Below, one piece after another: positions 27,644 through 37,917 of a stretch of DNA of 64,000 nt. Each line of letters begins with the position of its first letter. The stretch's first letter is position 1. The notes beneath the pieces were generated by a model. It was given only the letters and a program-made list of their open reading frames with translations. It had not been told where the DNA came from and searched no databases. Made by a program: the position numbers and the translations under genes. The stretch comes from Clostridium neonatale (GTDB lineage Bacteria; Bacillota; Clostridia; Clostridiales; Clostridiaceae), in assembly GCF_001458595.1 (NCBI RefSeq), contig NZ_LN890327.1:423768-487767 (forward strand), given 5' to 3'.

Positions 27644-28588
27644 ATGACAACAGATATTCAAAAAACTGAGATGAAACCAAATCCTGTTAATAAGTTAAAG
27701 AAAAAATTAAGCTTTTCATCTCTACCATATAAAAAGCAGAAAATTATAATTTCTATATTATTTTTAATGGTTCCTGTAGTATTACTTACAGTATTCACCT
27801 ATTTACCCGCTATATCAATGGCTGGATATAGTTTCACTGACTGGGATGGTATTAGCAAGACTAGAAACTTTATTGGACTTAAAAACTATAAAACTATTTT
27901 CAGTGATATAAAATATTTTGAACCAATGTTTGTTAGTATTTATTATTTTATAGCATCATTTGTTCAAATTGGATTAGCAGTAGTAGTTGCTTATTTAGTT
28001 TCTTTTGGCTGCAGAGCTTCAAATTTCTTTAAAAGTGTTTACTTTTTTCCATCATTAATTAATAGTGTTGCAATTAGTTTTATCTTTATATTCTTTTTCC
28101 AACCAGGAAGTACATTAGATACAGTTTTGAATTCCATTGGATTAGGAGGCTTAGTAAAATACTGGTTAAAAGATCCTAATATAATTAATGTATCTATGGC
28201 AAGTGTATCTGTTTGGAGATATGTAGGGTATAACATAGTAATGTTTTCCGCCGCTATGGCATCTATTTCACCAGATATAATAGAAGCAGCAAGAGTTGAT
28301 GGAGCAAATAAATTCCAACAACTTAGGCACATAGTTCTTCCAGGAATTTCAACAATATTAGGATTACAATTATTTTTATCAATAACAGGTGCTTTATCTG
28401 CATTTGAAACTCCATATATTATGACAGGTGGAGGAAATGGCAGTATGACATTTATTATACAAACTGTTAAATATGCATTCCAAAATCATAGGGTAGGACT
28501 TGCTTCAGCAATGGCAATGATATTATTAGCAATGTGTATAATAATAACAACTATTCAAAAGTTAATTTTCAGAAATAAGGAGGCTTAG
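27644..28588 (+). CDS. Sugar ABC transporter permease (MalF/LacF type)
   Basis: A 314-residue inner-membrane subunit with six main hydrophobic helices after a positively charged N-terminus. It has the EAA loop MASISPDIIEAARVDGANKF that contacts the ATPase. An AAAGAGGTG site precedes the ATG. The second permease starts 4 bases after its stop. Confidence 0.93.
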   Translation: MTTDIQKTEMKPNPVNKLKKKLSFSSLPYKKQKIIISILFLMVPVVLLTVFTYLPAISMAGYSFTDWDGISKTRNFIGLKNYKTIFSDIKYFEPMFVSIYYFIASFVQIGLAVVVAYLVSFGCRASNFFKSVYFFPSLINSVAISFIFIFFFQPGSTLDTVLNSIGLGGLVKYWLKDPNIINVSMASVSVWRYVGYNIVMFSAAMASISPDIIEAARVDGANKFQQLRHIVLPGISTILGLQLFLSITGALSAFETPYIMTGGGNGSMTFIIQTVKYAFQNHRVGLASAMAMILLAMCIIITTIQKLIFRNKEA

Positions 28589-28592
28589 GAAT

Positions 28593-29441
28593 ATGAAAAT
28601 GGATAAACTCACACCAAAAAACATAGCATTTGGAATACTGAAATATGCATTACTTATATTTCTAGTTTTAGTTTTTATTATTCCTATATTAACAGTATTT
28701 TTTGCAGCATTTAAAACAGGTGAAGAATATGTAACTACAAGTGTTTTAGCACTTCCACATTCCTTTGGAAACTTAGATAACTTTAAAGCTGTATTTAAAG
28801 ATGGGGATATGCTTACCGGATTTAAAAATACAACAATAATACTTGTATTCTCATTAGCAGGAGCAGTTTTATCAGGTTCAATGGCTGCTTACATATTTTC
28901 AAGATTTAAATCTAAATTCAGTAAATTTGTAAATGGAATGTTTTTAGTTGCAGTAATGATACCAGGGATAGCAACACAAGTTGCAACATTCCAAATAATT
29001 TCAGCATTAGGACTTTTTAATACACGACTAGCACCAATTATACTTTATTTAGGAACAGATATAATGACAATATATATATTCTTACAGTTCCTTGATAATA
29101 TATCAATTTCATTAGATGAATCTGCAATAATAGATGGAGCTAATTATTTTCAAATATTTTTCAAAATAATACTCCCATTGCTTTCACCAGCAATAGTAAC
29201 TGTATTAATAACTAAAGGGGTAGGTATATATAATGATTTCTATACACCATTCCTTTATACGCCAAAAGCAGATTTATTAACATTATCAACAACATTATTT
29301 AAATTTAAAGGTCCTTACGGATCACACTGGGAAATAATATCAGCAGGAATAATTATAATAATGATTCCAACATTAATTATTTTCTTAACATTACAAAAAC
29401 AAATATATAGTGGTCTTGTTTCAGGATCAGTGAAAGAATAG
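28593..29441 (+). CDS. Sugar ABC transporter permease (MalG type)
   Basis: A 282-residue partner permease with six helices. Its EAA loop is ISLDESAIIDGANYFQIFFK, and the C-terminus (LQKQIYSGLVSGSVKE) is typical of the MalG group. The AAGGAGG site overlaps the end of the preceding gene, showing tight coupling. It completes the ABC importer. Confidence 0.93.
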   Translation: MKMDKLTPKNIAFGILKYALLIFLVLVFIIPILTVFFAAFKTGEEYVTTSVLALPHSFGNLDNFKAVFKDGDMLTGFKNTTIILVFSLAGAVLSGSMAAYIFSRFKSKFSKFVNGMFLVAVMIPGIATQVATFQIISALGLFNTRLAPIILYLGTDIMTIYIFLQFLDNISISLDESAIIDGANYFQIFFKIILPLLSPAIVTVLITKGVGIYNDFYTPFLYTPKADLLTLSTTLFKFKGPYGSHWEIISAGIIIIMIPTLIIFLTLQKQIYSGLVSGSVKE

Positions 29442-29532
29442 TATAAGTTAAATCATTTTTAATAGTAAGATTGAAAGAGAATAATTTAAAAGTTATTTCA
29501 GATAAAATATTGATATAAAGAGGAGATAAAAT

Positions 29533-30549
29533 ATGAGTAAGATAATAGGTGATAATTTACCCAATATACCTTGGCAAGAAAAACCAGAAGGATTTAATGG
29601 TCCAATTTGGAGACATACAGAAAATCCTGTAATAGGAAGAAATCCAGTAGAAGGAGTAGCTAGAATATTTAATAGTGCAGTAGTACCTTATGAAGGAGCA
29701 TTTATTGGAGTATTTAGAGGTGAAACTATAAATGGAAGACCACATATTTATTTAGGACATAGTAAAGATGCAGTACATTGGGAATTTGATAAAGAAAGAA
29801 TAAACTTTGTAGATGAAGATGGAAAGCCATATCAACCACTTTATGCTTATGATCCAAGACTTGTTAAAGTTGAAGATGCATATTATGTAATTTGGTGTGG
29901 TGACTTTGACGGAGCTGCAATTGGAATTGCAAGAACAACAGATTTTAAGACATTTGTAAGACTTGAAAATCCATTCCTTCCATTTAATCGTAATGGTGTA
30001 TTATTCCCTAAGAAAATTGATGGAAAATATGTAATGTTATCAAGACCAAGTGATAATGGTCATACTCCATTTGGAGATATATTCTTAACTAAGAGCCCAG
30101 ATTTAAAATATTGGGGTGAGCATAGAATAGTAATGCAAAAAGGAGGAAATGGATGGTGGCAATCAGTTAAAATTGGTTGCGGTCCAGCTCCAATTGAAAC
30201 TGATGAAGGATGGCTTATATTCTATCATGGAGTAACAGGTACATGTAATGGATTTGTATATTCAATGAGTGCAGCAATACTAGATAAGGAATGTCCATCT
30301 AAAGTATTATACAGAGCTGGAAGCTTAATGATGACTCCAGAAGAATGGTATGAAGAACGTGGATTTGTACCAAATGTTGTGTTCCCATGCGCAGCTTTAA
30401 CAGATGCAGAAACAGGAAGAATAGCAATATATTATGGAGCCGCAGATACTTATGTGGGATTAGCTTATACTACAGTAGATGAAACAGTAAAATTTATAAA
30501 AGAACATAATGAGCTTATTGGATTAGATGAAACCGAAGGAAGATTGTAA
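29533..30549 (+). CDS. Beta-1,4-mannooligosaccharide phosphorylase, GH130
   Basis: A 338-residue cytoplasmic five-bladed beta-propeller enzyme of family GH130. It cleaves beta-1,4-mannosyl linkages with phosphate to give mannose 1-phosphate. The proton donor Asp107 lies in LYAYDPRLV. Phosphate-binding Arg/His residues sit in RPSDNGHTPFGD and IFYHGVTG. Length and sequence fit the mannooligosaccharide (GH130_2-like) rather than the mannosylglucose group, but that choice is inference. AGAGGAG precedes the ATG. Downstream use needs a phosphomannomutase, which is not in this window, and ManA, which is. Confidence 0.9.
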   Translation: MSKIIGDNLPNIPWQEKPEGFNGPIWRHTENPVIGRNPVEGVARIFNSAVVPYEGAFIGVFRGETINGRPHIYLGHSKDAVHWEFDKERINFVDEDGKPYQPLYAYDPRLVKVEDAYYVIWCGDFDGAAIGIARTTDFKTFVRLENPFLPFNRNGVLFPKKIDGKYVMLSRPSDNGHTPFGDIFLTKSPDLKYWGEHRIVMQKGGNGWWQSVKIGCGPAPIETDEGWLIFYHGVTGTCNGFVYSMSAAILDKECPSKVLYRAGSLMMTPEEWYEERGFVPNVVFPCAALTDAETGRIAIYYGAADTYVGLAYTTVDETVKFIKEHNELIGLDETEGRL

Positions 30550-30577
30550 TTAAAAGAATAATGCAAGTTTAATATAA

Positions 30578-30619
30578 AAGCAGTAAATAGCTTGGGGTTA
30601 GAGCTTTTTACTGTTTTTA
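30578..30619 (+). terminator. Terminator after GH130
   Basis: The stem CAGTAAATAGCT / AGCTTTTTACTG is followed by TTTTTAG. It probably ends the ABC-GH130 transcript. Confidence 0.7.
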
Positions 30620-30646
30620 GTGCATAATAGAGAAAATGGAGGTCAT

Positions 30647-32410
30647 ATGAAAAAGGCTCAGTTAACTAAGAAAACAAAGAAAAATGGTGAATATAAAAGA
30701 AGTGGTAGAAAAATAATTCTAAAAAGTAGCAAAAGTTTTAGAGATATGCCAATTAAAAAAAGGTTGTTAATATCATTTATAATAATTTCTATTCTTAGTA
30801 ATATGGCAGGAGTAGTAGGATTGATATTTTTACAAAAGACAAGTAGTGAATACAATACTGCTTTACTTAAGTATGGAATGTCTCAAGGAGATATCGGAAA
30901 ATTAGGAATCGAGATAGAAAAAACAAATACATTAGTTAGAGATATTTTATTTATAAAAGATGAATCAGAATTAAAGTCTATTAAGAAGGAATTAGTTACT
31001 TCATTAGATGTTATTGAGGGTTCTCTTGATTCAATTGGAAACTATATGGTTACTAGTGAAGAAAAAGATATATTTAATAGAATAAGAACTAATTTAGCAA
31101 AGTACAAACAAACTAGGAATCAAGTGGTAATATATAGTTTAAGTGGAAGGAAAGATGACGGATTAGCACTTTTTAGAAGTGAAGGAACAACTATAATGAA
31201 TCAAATATCAAGTGATATTTCGCTTTTACTTCAAAAGAAGATAGATAATTGCAATGAACTTGCAGATGAATTAATGATTTTAAAATCAATAAGTATTATA
31301 TGCGTAATTGTAGCAATTATTGCATCAAGTGCACTTGTATTAGTAATATCTAAAAATTTAACTAAAGAGATAAGTCAGCCAATAGATATTATGAGAAAAG
31401 TTGCAGAAGAAATTGCAGATGGAAATTTAGATGTATCTGTAGATATTGAATCAAAAGATGAGTTTGGAATGTTAGCTTTTGCATTCTCAAAGATGATTAA
31501 CAATTTAAAAGCGTATATCAGTGAAATATCTATAATTTTAGGAAATATTTCCAGAGGAGACCTAATAACATCGACAAATGAAGACTATAAGGGGAATTTC
31601 ATTGAAATAAAGCAATCATTAGATAATATTGTTAAGTCATTGTCAGATGTATTTACTAATATTAAAACAACTAGTGACAATGTAAATTTAAATTGTGAAC
31701 AGGTAGCAAATACAGCACAGATATTATCTGAAAGATCAGTAAAACAGACTGATTCAGTGGAAAAACTTTCGTATTATATGAATGAAATTAATGAGCAGGT
31801 TCAAAGTAATGCTCAAAATGCTAAGAATACCAATGATATTACAATCAGTCTTGGAAGTGATATAGAAAAATGTAATATGAAAATGGAAGAAATGCTTATA
31901 TCTATGGGAAATATAGAATCAGCATCAAGAGATATTAATAATATTATAAATACAATAAATAATATAGCATCACAGACAGAACTCCTTGCTTTAAATGCAG
32001 CAATAGAAGCAGCAAGAGCTGGAGATGCGGGAAAAGGGTTTGCAGTTGTAGCAGATCAAGTTAGAAAGCTTTCAGGAGAAAGTGCAAATGCAGTAACTCA
32101 AACTAGTAATCTTATTAAAAATTGTATCGAAGCAGTTAATGGTGGTAAGAAATTAGCAGAAGATACAGCCATGTCATTATTAGAAATAGTAAATAATACA
32201 AAAAAGGCTACAGAATTTGTATCAGAAATTGATTCAGCATCAGAAGAACAAGCTACATCAATAGAACAAATTAATAATGATATTATAAATATTTTAGAAA
32301 TAATCCAGGAGAATTCCGAGACGGCTAAAGAAAGTGCATGTGCAAGTCAAGATTTAACAGCACAAGCTGAAACATTAAACAAGATGATACAACGTTTTAA
32401 GATTGAATAG
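30647..32410 (+). CDS. Methyl-accepting chemotaxis protein with four-helix-bundle sensor
   Basis: A 587-residue chemoreceptor. A basic N-terminal tail leads to a first transmembrane helix at about 39-62, then a 4HB_MCP-type extracellular helical domain at about 63-205, a second helix at about 210-232, HAMP, and the signalling domain with tip [20 protein letters not shown]. The ATG at 30647 follows GGAGGT; an earlier in-frame ATG at 30620 lacks a site. Its place inside the mannan locus suggests it guides cells toward mannan breakdown products, possibly through the binding lipoprotein. This is inference. Confidence 0.88.
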   Translation: MKKAQLTKKTKKNGEYKRSGRKIILKSSKSFRDMPIKKRLLISFIIISILSNMAGVVGLIFLQKTSSEYNTALLKYGMSQGDIGKLGIEIEKTNTLVRDILFIKDESELKSIKKELVTSLDVIEGSLDSIGNYMVTSEEKDIFNRIRTNLAKYKQTRNQVVIYSLSGRKDDGLALFRSEGTTIMNQISSDISLLLQKKIDNCNELADELMILKSISIICVIVAIIASSALVLVISKNLTKEISQPIDIMRKVAEEIADGNLDVSVDIESKDEFGMLAFAFSKMINNLKAYISEISIILGNISRGDLITSTNEDYKGNFIEIKQSLDNIVKSLSDVFTNIKTTSDNVNLNCEQVANTAQILSERSVKQTDSVEKLSYYMNEINEQVQSNAQNAKNTNDITISLGSDIEKCNMKMEEMLISMGNIESASRDINNIINTINNIASQTELLALNAAIEAARAGDAGKGFAVVADQVRKLSGESANAVTQTSNLIKNCIEAVNGGKKLAEDTAMSLLEIVNNTKKATEFVSEIDSASEEQATSIEQINNDIINILEIIQENSETAKESACASQDLTAQAETLNKMIQRFKIE

Positions 32411-32523
32411 GATGTTTTTTAATTATGATTGAAAGAAAGCTAACTGCAATTTTTTTATGGAGTGTATTAGATAAAATTCATAAATAGCTAAAATATAGTG
32501 TGAATTTGTAGAAGGAGTAAAAA

Positions 32524-33645
32524 ATGAGTATTGAATTAAATAATGAATTAATAAAAAAATCTTTGGTAAATAAAGGTGATATATCAAGAATATTAAAACT
32601 ATTTAATAAGGCAAAAAATGGAGAAAATATATTAGTAGCATTTTTAGGTGGATCTATAACCCAAGGCTGCAATTCTACTGTTCATGAAAAATGCTATGTT
32701 GAATTAGTTTCAAAATGGTTTGAAGAGAAATTTAATAATGTGAAGGTAGAGCATATAAATGCAGGAGTAGGAGCTACGGGTTCCCTTATTGGAGTTCATA
32801 GAGCGGAGAGGCAAGTAATAAGCAAGAATCCAGATATAATTTTCGTAGATGCTGCTGTAAATGATGATGATAGCTATACATGTAAAGTTTCTTATGAAAG
32901 TGAAATAAGAAAATTATTAAGTAGTCCAGGTAAACCAGCAGTTATAGAAGTTTTTATGACAATGGAAAATGGAGTTAACTATCAAGAGCAACAAATAGAA
33001 ATAGGGAAACATTATAATTTACCAATGATAAGTTTTAGAGATTCTGCTTGTGAGATAGTGAAGAGTCAAAATCTAAAATGGTCAGATTTATTAACAGATG
33101 AAGTTCATCCAAATGATGATGGACATAATATAATTGCTACACTCTTAATAAATTTTTTAGAAAATATATATTCAAATGATTATAAAGGTGGACAATATAT
33201 AGAAATAACTGATGATACATTAGAAAAAGACTGTGTGTTTGGAGATAGATATATTAATGGAAAAATATTAAACAATAGAGACATAGAACCAAGTGAAATT
33301 ACTGGATTTAAAAATTATTCGGAAGGTTTTCAAGTATTCCAAGATGGATGGAAATTTGAAGGCAAAGAAAATGAAGATGGAAAATTAACTTTAGAGGTTG
33401 AAGGAAAAAATATAATTTTGCTATACAAAAAAATTATTGCTGATAATGCTGGAAAGTTCACTGTTAAAGTTAATGGAAAAGAAAAGGTTAAGTTAGATAC
33501 TTATTTTAAAGATGGATGGGGAGATTGGACTGTAACAGAAATTTTAGAAGAAAGTGATGAAATAAAAAAATATAAACTGGAAATAGAAGTAGAAAATGAA
33601 AATAGAAAAAGAGAAGTAACCATACTTGGAGTTTTAGTATCATAG
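32524..33645 (+). CDS. Cytoplasmic SGNH esterase with C-terminal beta domain, CE17-like
   Basis: A 373-residue protein with no signal peptide. The N-terminal SGNH domain (about 35-215) has FLGGSITQG (nucleophile Ser), an AGVGATGS oxyanion block, VDAAVNDDD, and TDEVHPNDDGH (Asp/His). A C-terminal beta-rich domain (about 225-373) resembles a carbohydrate-binding module. This order matches the CE17 mannan acetylesterase described from Roseburia, which deacetylates imported manno-oligosaccharides. The assignment rests on architecture and locus context. An AGAAGGAG site precedes the ATG. Confidence 0.72.
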   Translation: MSIELNNELIKKSLVNKGDISRILKLFNKAKNGENILVAFLGGSITQGCNSTVHEKCYVELVSKWFEEKFNNVKVEHINAGVGATGSLIGVHRAERQVISKNPDIIFVDAAVNDDDSYTCKVSYESEIRKLLSSPGKPAVIEVFMTMENGVNYQEQQIEIGKHYNLPMISFRDSACEIVKSQNLKWSDLLTDEVHPNDDGHNIIATLLINFLENIYSNDYKGGQYIEITDDTLEKDCVFGDRYINGKILNNRDIEPSEITGFKNYSEGFQVFQDGWKFEGKENEDGKLTLEVEGKNIILLYKKIIADNAGKFTVKVNGKEKVKLDTYFKDGWGDWTVTEILEESDEIKKYKLEIEVENENRKREVTILGVLVS

Positions 33646-33723
33646 TGATTTAAAAAAGTAACTTTTTATAAGAAAATGAATATAAAGTTAATATTAAAAT
33701 CATAGTTTTTAAGTTGTTTTTAC

Positions 33724-33766
33724 CTTCTAAATAAGAACTGATGATTATGCAGTTCTTATTTAGAAG
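33724..33766. promoter_or_regulatory. 17-bp perfect inverted repeat before the GH26 gene
   Basis: CTTCTAAATAAGAACTG (33724-33740) and CAGTTCTTATTTAGAAG (33750-33766) are exact inverted copies with a 9-base loop, 38 bp before the mannanase start. No T-run follows on the plus strand, so an operator or message-stabilising 5' stem is as likely as a terminator. Confidence 0.55.
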
Positions 33767-33803
33767 AAAAATATAATTTTTATATATGAGAGGAGTTAAT
33801 TTG

Positions 33804-36659
33804 ATGAATAGAAAAAAAATACTAAAATTATTGGCAGGTCTAACAATAGTTCTTTCAAGTAGTACAATAATAAATCTTAAAGGTATGCTAGTAATGGCTG
33901 ATGATACTCACTCTGAAAACGTTGACTGGAAGTTTAATAATTCTGATGATGGATGGAAATATGGGGGTGAATATGATTATACAGGATCCAAGGAAGTTTC
34001 GTATGATAAGTTGACTAATGCATTAGAATTAAATTTAGATTATAGAAATAATGCTTTGTCATCATGGAGTGAGTTTAAGATCTCAAAGGCTTTAGATTCT
34101 CCAATTAAGTTTGATGGATATAATATTTTAACTTATGATTTTATATATAATCCTCAAAATATGACAACTGGAAGTTTTAAGTCAAAACTATTTATAAATG
34201 GCGCTGCTGATAGTTATTCAGATATAAATTTAGAAAATTCAGAAGATGCTGGGAATGGTCTAAAGAAAGCAAAAGTTACAATAAAATTTGATAGTAAAAG
34301 TGTTAATATAGATTCAATAATAATTAGTATTATAGGAAATAATACAGATTATAATGGGAAAATATATATTGATAATATTAAGTTTAACAAGGAAAATAGA
34401 AATGTTTATGTAGAAAAAACTAATGAACCTAAATCACAAAATAGTATTGATGTATCTAAGTTAGATACAAAAGAAGAGGTAAAGTTAGTAGATGAAAATG
34501 CAATTAAAGAAGTTGGTAGCTTATATTCATATTTAATTGGTGTTGGAAAAAGTGATAAAGTTTTATATGGTCATCAAAATGACACTCATCATAAAGCTAT
34601 TCTTAAGGATAGTGGAACAAATTCAGATACAAAAGACGTAACAGGATCAATAGCAGCTATCTCTGGAATAGATTCACTATCATTAACAGGTGCAGAGCTT
34701 CAATTAAGTGATGAAGAAAAAGAAAAAGGCCTAGATCTTATTACTAAGGCTGCTGAGCTCGGAATAGATGCTTCAAAAGAGGGTGGAATTATAGCTATGT
34801 CGTGTCATATGCCTAATTTTGCAGAAGTGGCTAAAAAAGGAAAGATAGATGGTAAATATGATTATTCTGGATACACACCAAATGTTACAACTGGAGATGT
34901 GGTTTCTAGAATAATGCCAGGAGGTGATTTAAACGAAGCTTATACTGGATATTTAGATATGGTAGCAGAATATGCAAAGAAGTTAGAAAATGCAGGAGTA
35001 CCAGTACTTTTTAGACCATTTCATGAGAATAATGGAAGCTGGTTCTGGTGGGGAAAAGCTTTTTGTGATTCAGAAGCATATAAAAACTTATATAGATACA
35101 CTGTAGAATATTTAAGAGATACTAAAGAAGTTCACAATTTTTTATATGTATATTCACCAAATGGGCCATTTGAGGACGAAGATGATTATTTATCACGTTA
35201 TCCAGGAGATGAATTTATAGATGTTTTAGCTTTTGATTTTTATGAAAATACTACTCCATTAAGTGATTCAAAAGAAGATCCATGGATGACAAGCTTTAAA
35301 GATACTATTAAACTTGTACAAGGAATTGCAGATAAGAAAGAAAAACTTTCAGCAGTTTCAGAAACTGGAATAATATCTGATACTGGTGCTGCAATTTTAA
35401 CTGGAAATCCTAATAAGAATTGGTTCCAAGATATTTCTGATATAGTATCAGAATCAAATATGCCATATTATATGGTATGGGCAAATTTTGATACAAAAAA
35501 TTTCTTCGCTCCATTTATGGCTAATGATACAGAAGGTCATGAAATGATAAACGAATTTATAGATTATTATAATGATGAAAAATCAATCTTTGCAAATCAA
35601 ACAGGTAATTATACAAAGGTTAATACTAAAATTACTGATTCTTATAGTTATGGTTTTATTACATCTCCAGCATCTAGAAATAGAATGCTAAAACCAGTAA
35701 AAATTACAGCGTCAGTGAAAGGGTATACGAATGATATTAAATTTATAATAAAAAATAAGAATGGAGATATAATAGAAACAATTAAAGCTAATTTAGATAA
35801 TAATATATACAGTGGATATATAGATCAAAATATTTTAGATAAAATAGGTAAGACAATTGGAACAATTGATTTATATTCTGGAAATATTAAATTAAATTCT
35901 ATAACTGCATTATTTAATATAAAAGAGCCTGATAAAGATCCAAAAGTTGTAGATGATTTTGAAAGTTATATAGGAGAACAAGATCTTTTAGATGCAGTAT
36001 GGGCCACCAATTCTGGAGATGGATGTTATGTTAAACCACAATTGAAAACAGAAAATTATAGTAATGGAGAATATGGACTAGAATTTAATTATAAGATTTC
36101 AACAGAAAAGATTTCAGAAGGATGGGCTGGAATAACAAGAACAGTTGGAGCTGACTGGACAGACTGTGATGCTCTAAGATTATGGTGTAAGCCAGATGGA
36201 TATGGTCAAAAGCTTGTTATACAGATAACTTCAAATGGTGAAGATTTTGAGGTATTTCTTCCTGAATTTGCAGCTACAACAGAAGCCAAAGTTTTAACTA
36301 TACCTTTTAGTGAATTTAAAGGCAAAAATGGAGGAACTTTAGATTTAGCTAATATAGAAAAAATGGGGATATGGTGTAATACAATTAAACCACAAGGAAG
36401 TACTGGAACTTGGACTGTAGAATCAAAGATGTATTTTGATAATATTAAAGCTGTAAATACAAATGCTGAAACAAAAGTAGGTTGGAATCAGAATTCAGAT
36501 GGAAACTGGTATTATTTAAATGAAGATGGATCTATGAAAAAAGGTTGGTTTAAGGATACTAATGGAAGATGGTACTATCTAAAAGAAAATGGAGAAATGG
36601 CTATAAATGAAGTGATTAATGGATATAAGGTTAATAATAATGGCGAATGGGTTAATTAA
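33804..36659 (+). CDS. Secreted multidomain endo-beta-1,4-mannanase, GH26
   Basis: A 951-residue extracellular mannanase. A signal peptide covers about 1-33. A beta-sandwich module (about 40-200, probable mannan-binding CBM) comes next. The GH26 catalytic domain (about 225-560) has acid/base Glu408 in FRPFHENNGSWFWW and nucleophile Glu520 in AVSETGI. A further beta domain, a C-terminal CBM (about 716-882, VVDDFESY to YFDNIKAV) and two to three cell-wall-binding repeats (893-951, GNWYYLNEDGSMKKGW type) follow. The ATG at 33804 follows AGAGGAG. It would cut mannan outside the cell while held on the wall, feeding the ABC importer. CBM family numbers are not assigned. Confidence 0.92.
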   Translation: MNRKKILKLLAGLTIVLSSSTIINLKGMLVMADDTHSENVDWKFNNSDDGWKYGGEYDYTGSKEVSYDKLTNALELNLDYRNNALSSWSEFKISKALDSPIKFDGYNILTYDFIYNPQNMTTGSFKSKLFINGAADSYSDINLENSEDAGNGLKKAKVTIKFDSKSVNIDSIIISIIGNNTDYNGKIYIDNIKFNKENRNVYVEKTNEPKSQNSIDVSKLDTKEEVKLVDENAIKEVGSLYSYLIGVGKSDKVLYGHQNDTHHKAILKDSGTNSDTKDVTGSIAAISGIDSLSLTGAELQLSDEEKEKGLDLITKAAELGIDASKEGGIIAMSCHMPNFAEVAKKGKIDGKYDYSGYTPNVTTGDVVSRIMPGGDLNEAYTGYLDMVAEYAKKLENAGVPVLFRPFHENNGSWFWWGKAFCDSEAYKNLYRYTVEYLRDTKEVHNFLYVYSPNGPFEDEDDYLSRYPGDEFIDVLAFDFYENTTPLSDSKEDPWMTSFKDTIKLVQGIADKKEKLSAVSETGIISDTGAAILTGNPNKNWFQDISDIVSESNMPYYMVWANFDTKNFFAPFMANDTEGHEMINEFIDYYNDEKSIFANQTGNYTKVNTKITDSYSYGFITSPASRNRMLKPVKITASVKGYTNDIKFIIKNKNGDIIETIKANLDNNIYSGYIDQNILDKIGKTIGTIDLYSGNIKLNSITALFNIKEPDKDPKVVDDFESYIGEQDLLDAVWATNSGDGCYVKPQLKTENYSNGEYGLEFNYKISTEKISEGWAGITRTVGADWTDCDALRLWCKPDGYGQKLVIQITSNGEDFEVFLPEFAATTEAKVLTIPFSEFKGKNGGTLDLANIEKMGIWCNTIKPQGSTGTWTVESKMYFDNIKAVNTNAETKVGWNQNSDGNWYYLNEDGSMKKGWFKDTNGRWYYLKENGEMAINEVINGYKVNNNGEWVN

Positions 36660-36841
36660 TAATTTATACTATTTTATAATATAATCTCATAACATTTTTT
36701 ATAGGAAAAGTATTGAGGCTATCTAATTTAAAAACATAACTTTAAATCATGATGGCTTCTCTTAATTTAACTTATATTACACAAATATACATATAAGCAT
36801 TAAATTAAAAATATTATTTTTAATTTAAAAGACATAACATA

Positions 36842-36870
36842 TTGCAACTTTTATTCAAACGTTATACTAT
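36842..36870 (+). promoter_or_regulatory. Sigma-A promoter of the manA operon
   Basis: TTGCAA (36842-36847), 17 bp, then TACTAT (36865-36870), about 35 bp before the manA start. Confidence 0.6.
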
Positions 36871-36904
36871 ATAAGTAAGAAGATAATTTAGGAGGAATGC
36901 TATT

Positions 36905-37885
36905 ATGTATCCAATAAAATTTGAAAATTTATATTATGAAAGAATCTGGGGTGGGGATGGCTTAAATAAATTTAGAAATAATGTTCCATCGGATAAAGTT
37001 ATAGGTGAAAGCTGGGATATTGCTTGTCACAAAAATGGGACAGGAACTGTAATAAATGGTGAACTTAAAGGTAAGAGATTTGATGAAATAATTGATTTAT
37101 ATAAAGAAAAATTAGTTGGAACAACTATTGATACATCAGATTTTCCATTATTAATAAAATTAATAACTGCAAACGATAAATTATCAGTTCAAGTACATCC
37201 TGATGATGAATATGCAAACAGAGTTGAAAAGGATTCTGGAAAAACAGAATCTTGGTATGTTATTGATGCAGAGGAAGATGCATGTCTTATTGTTGGAACA
37301 AAAGACTGTGATAAGGAAAATTTTAAAAAGGCATTAGAGAATGGTGAATTAGAAGGATGTCTAAATAAGATAAAAGTAAAGAAGGGCGATTTCTTCTTTG
37401 TTCAAAGTGGCTTAGTACATGCAATATGCGAAGGTGTATTAATAGCAGAAATTCAACAAAGTAGTGATACAACTTATAGGGTTTATGATTATAATCGAGG
37501 TAGAGAAATACATGTTGAAAAAGCTTTAGATGTAATAGATTTTTCTCTCGAAGGAAAAAACACTCAAGGAATCACAATGAAACATGATAACTATGATAAG
37601 ACTGTTTTATGTTTAAGTGAGTTTTTCACAGTGCAAAAATATGAAGTTAAAACTAGTGTAAAAGAAGAAAGCGACGAAGAAAGATTTTATTTATTTACTT
37701 GTGTAGATGGTGAAGGCGCAATTAAGTACAATGGTGGCGAAGAAAAGATATTAATGGGAGACAGCATATTTATTCCAGCTACTCTTGGAGAATATGAATT
37801 AGTAGGAAACTTCACATTATTAAAAAGTTATGTTCCAAATATAAAAAATGAAGAAAAAGAAATATTAAGCGTAGTAGAAAAATAG
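36905..37885 (+). CDS. manA: Mannose-6-phosphate isomerase (class I, zinc)
   Basis: A 326-residue cupin enzyme converting mannose 6-phosphate to fructose 6-phosphate. It is of the short Bacillus type. Zinc ligands are visible as His98 (VQVHPDDEYA), Glu115 (GKTESWYV) and His172 (SGLVHAICEG). A TTTAGGAGG site precedes the ATG. It begins a run with a ROK kinase and a GH1 enzyme, linking mannan breakdown to glycolysis. Confidence 0.93.
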   Translation: MYPIKFENLYYERIWGGDGLNKFRNNVPSDKVIGESWDIACHKNGTGTVINGELKGKRFDEIIDLYKEKLVGTTIDTSDFPLLIKLITANDKLSVQVHPDDEYANRVEKDSGKTESWYVIDAEEDACLIVGTKDCDKENFKKALENGELEGCLNKIKVKKGDFFFVQSGLVHAICEGVLIAEIQQSSDTTYRVYDYNRGREIHVEKALDVIDFSLEGKNTQGITMKHDNYDKTVLCLSEFFTVQKYEVKTSVKEESDEERFYLFTCVDGEGAIKYNGGEEKILMGDSIFIPATLGEYELVGNFTLLKSYVPNIKNEEKEILSVVEK

Positions 37886-37917
37886 AAATTAAATCAAAAA
37901 TTGATGAGGTGTTTATA

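Noticed and set aside
33724..33766. Terminator for the esterase gene at 32524
   Set aside because: No T-run follows on the plus strand, so it is listed as a regulatory inverted repeat instead.
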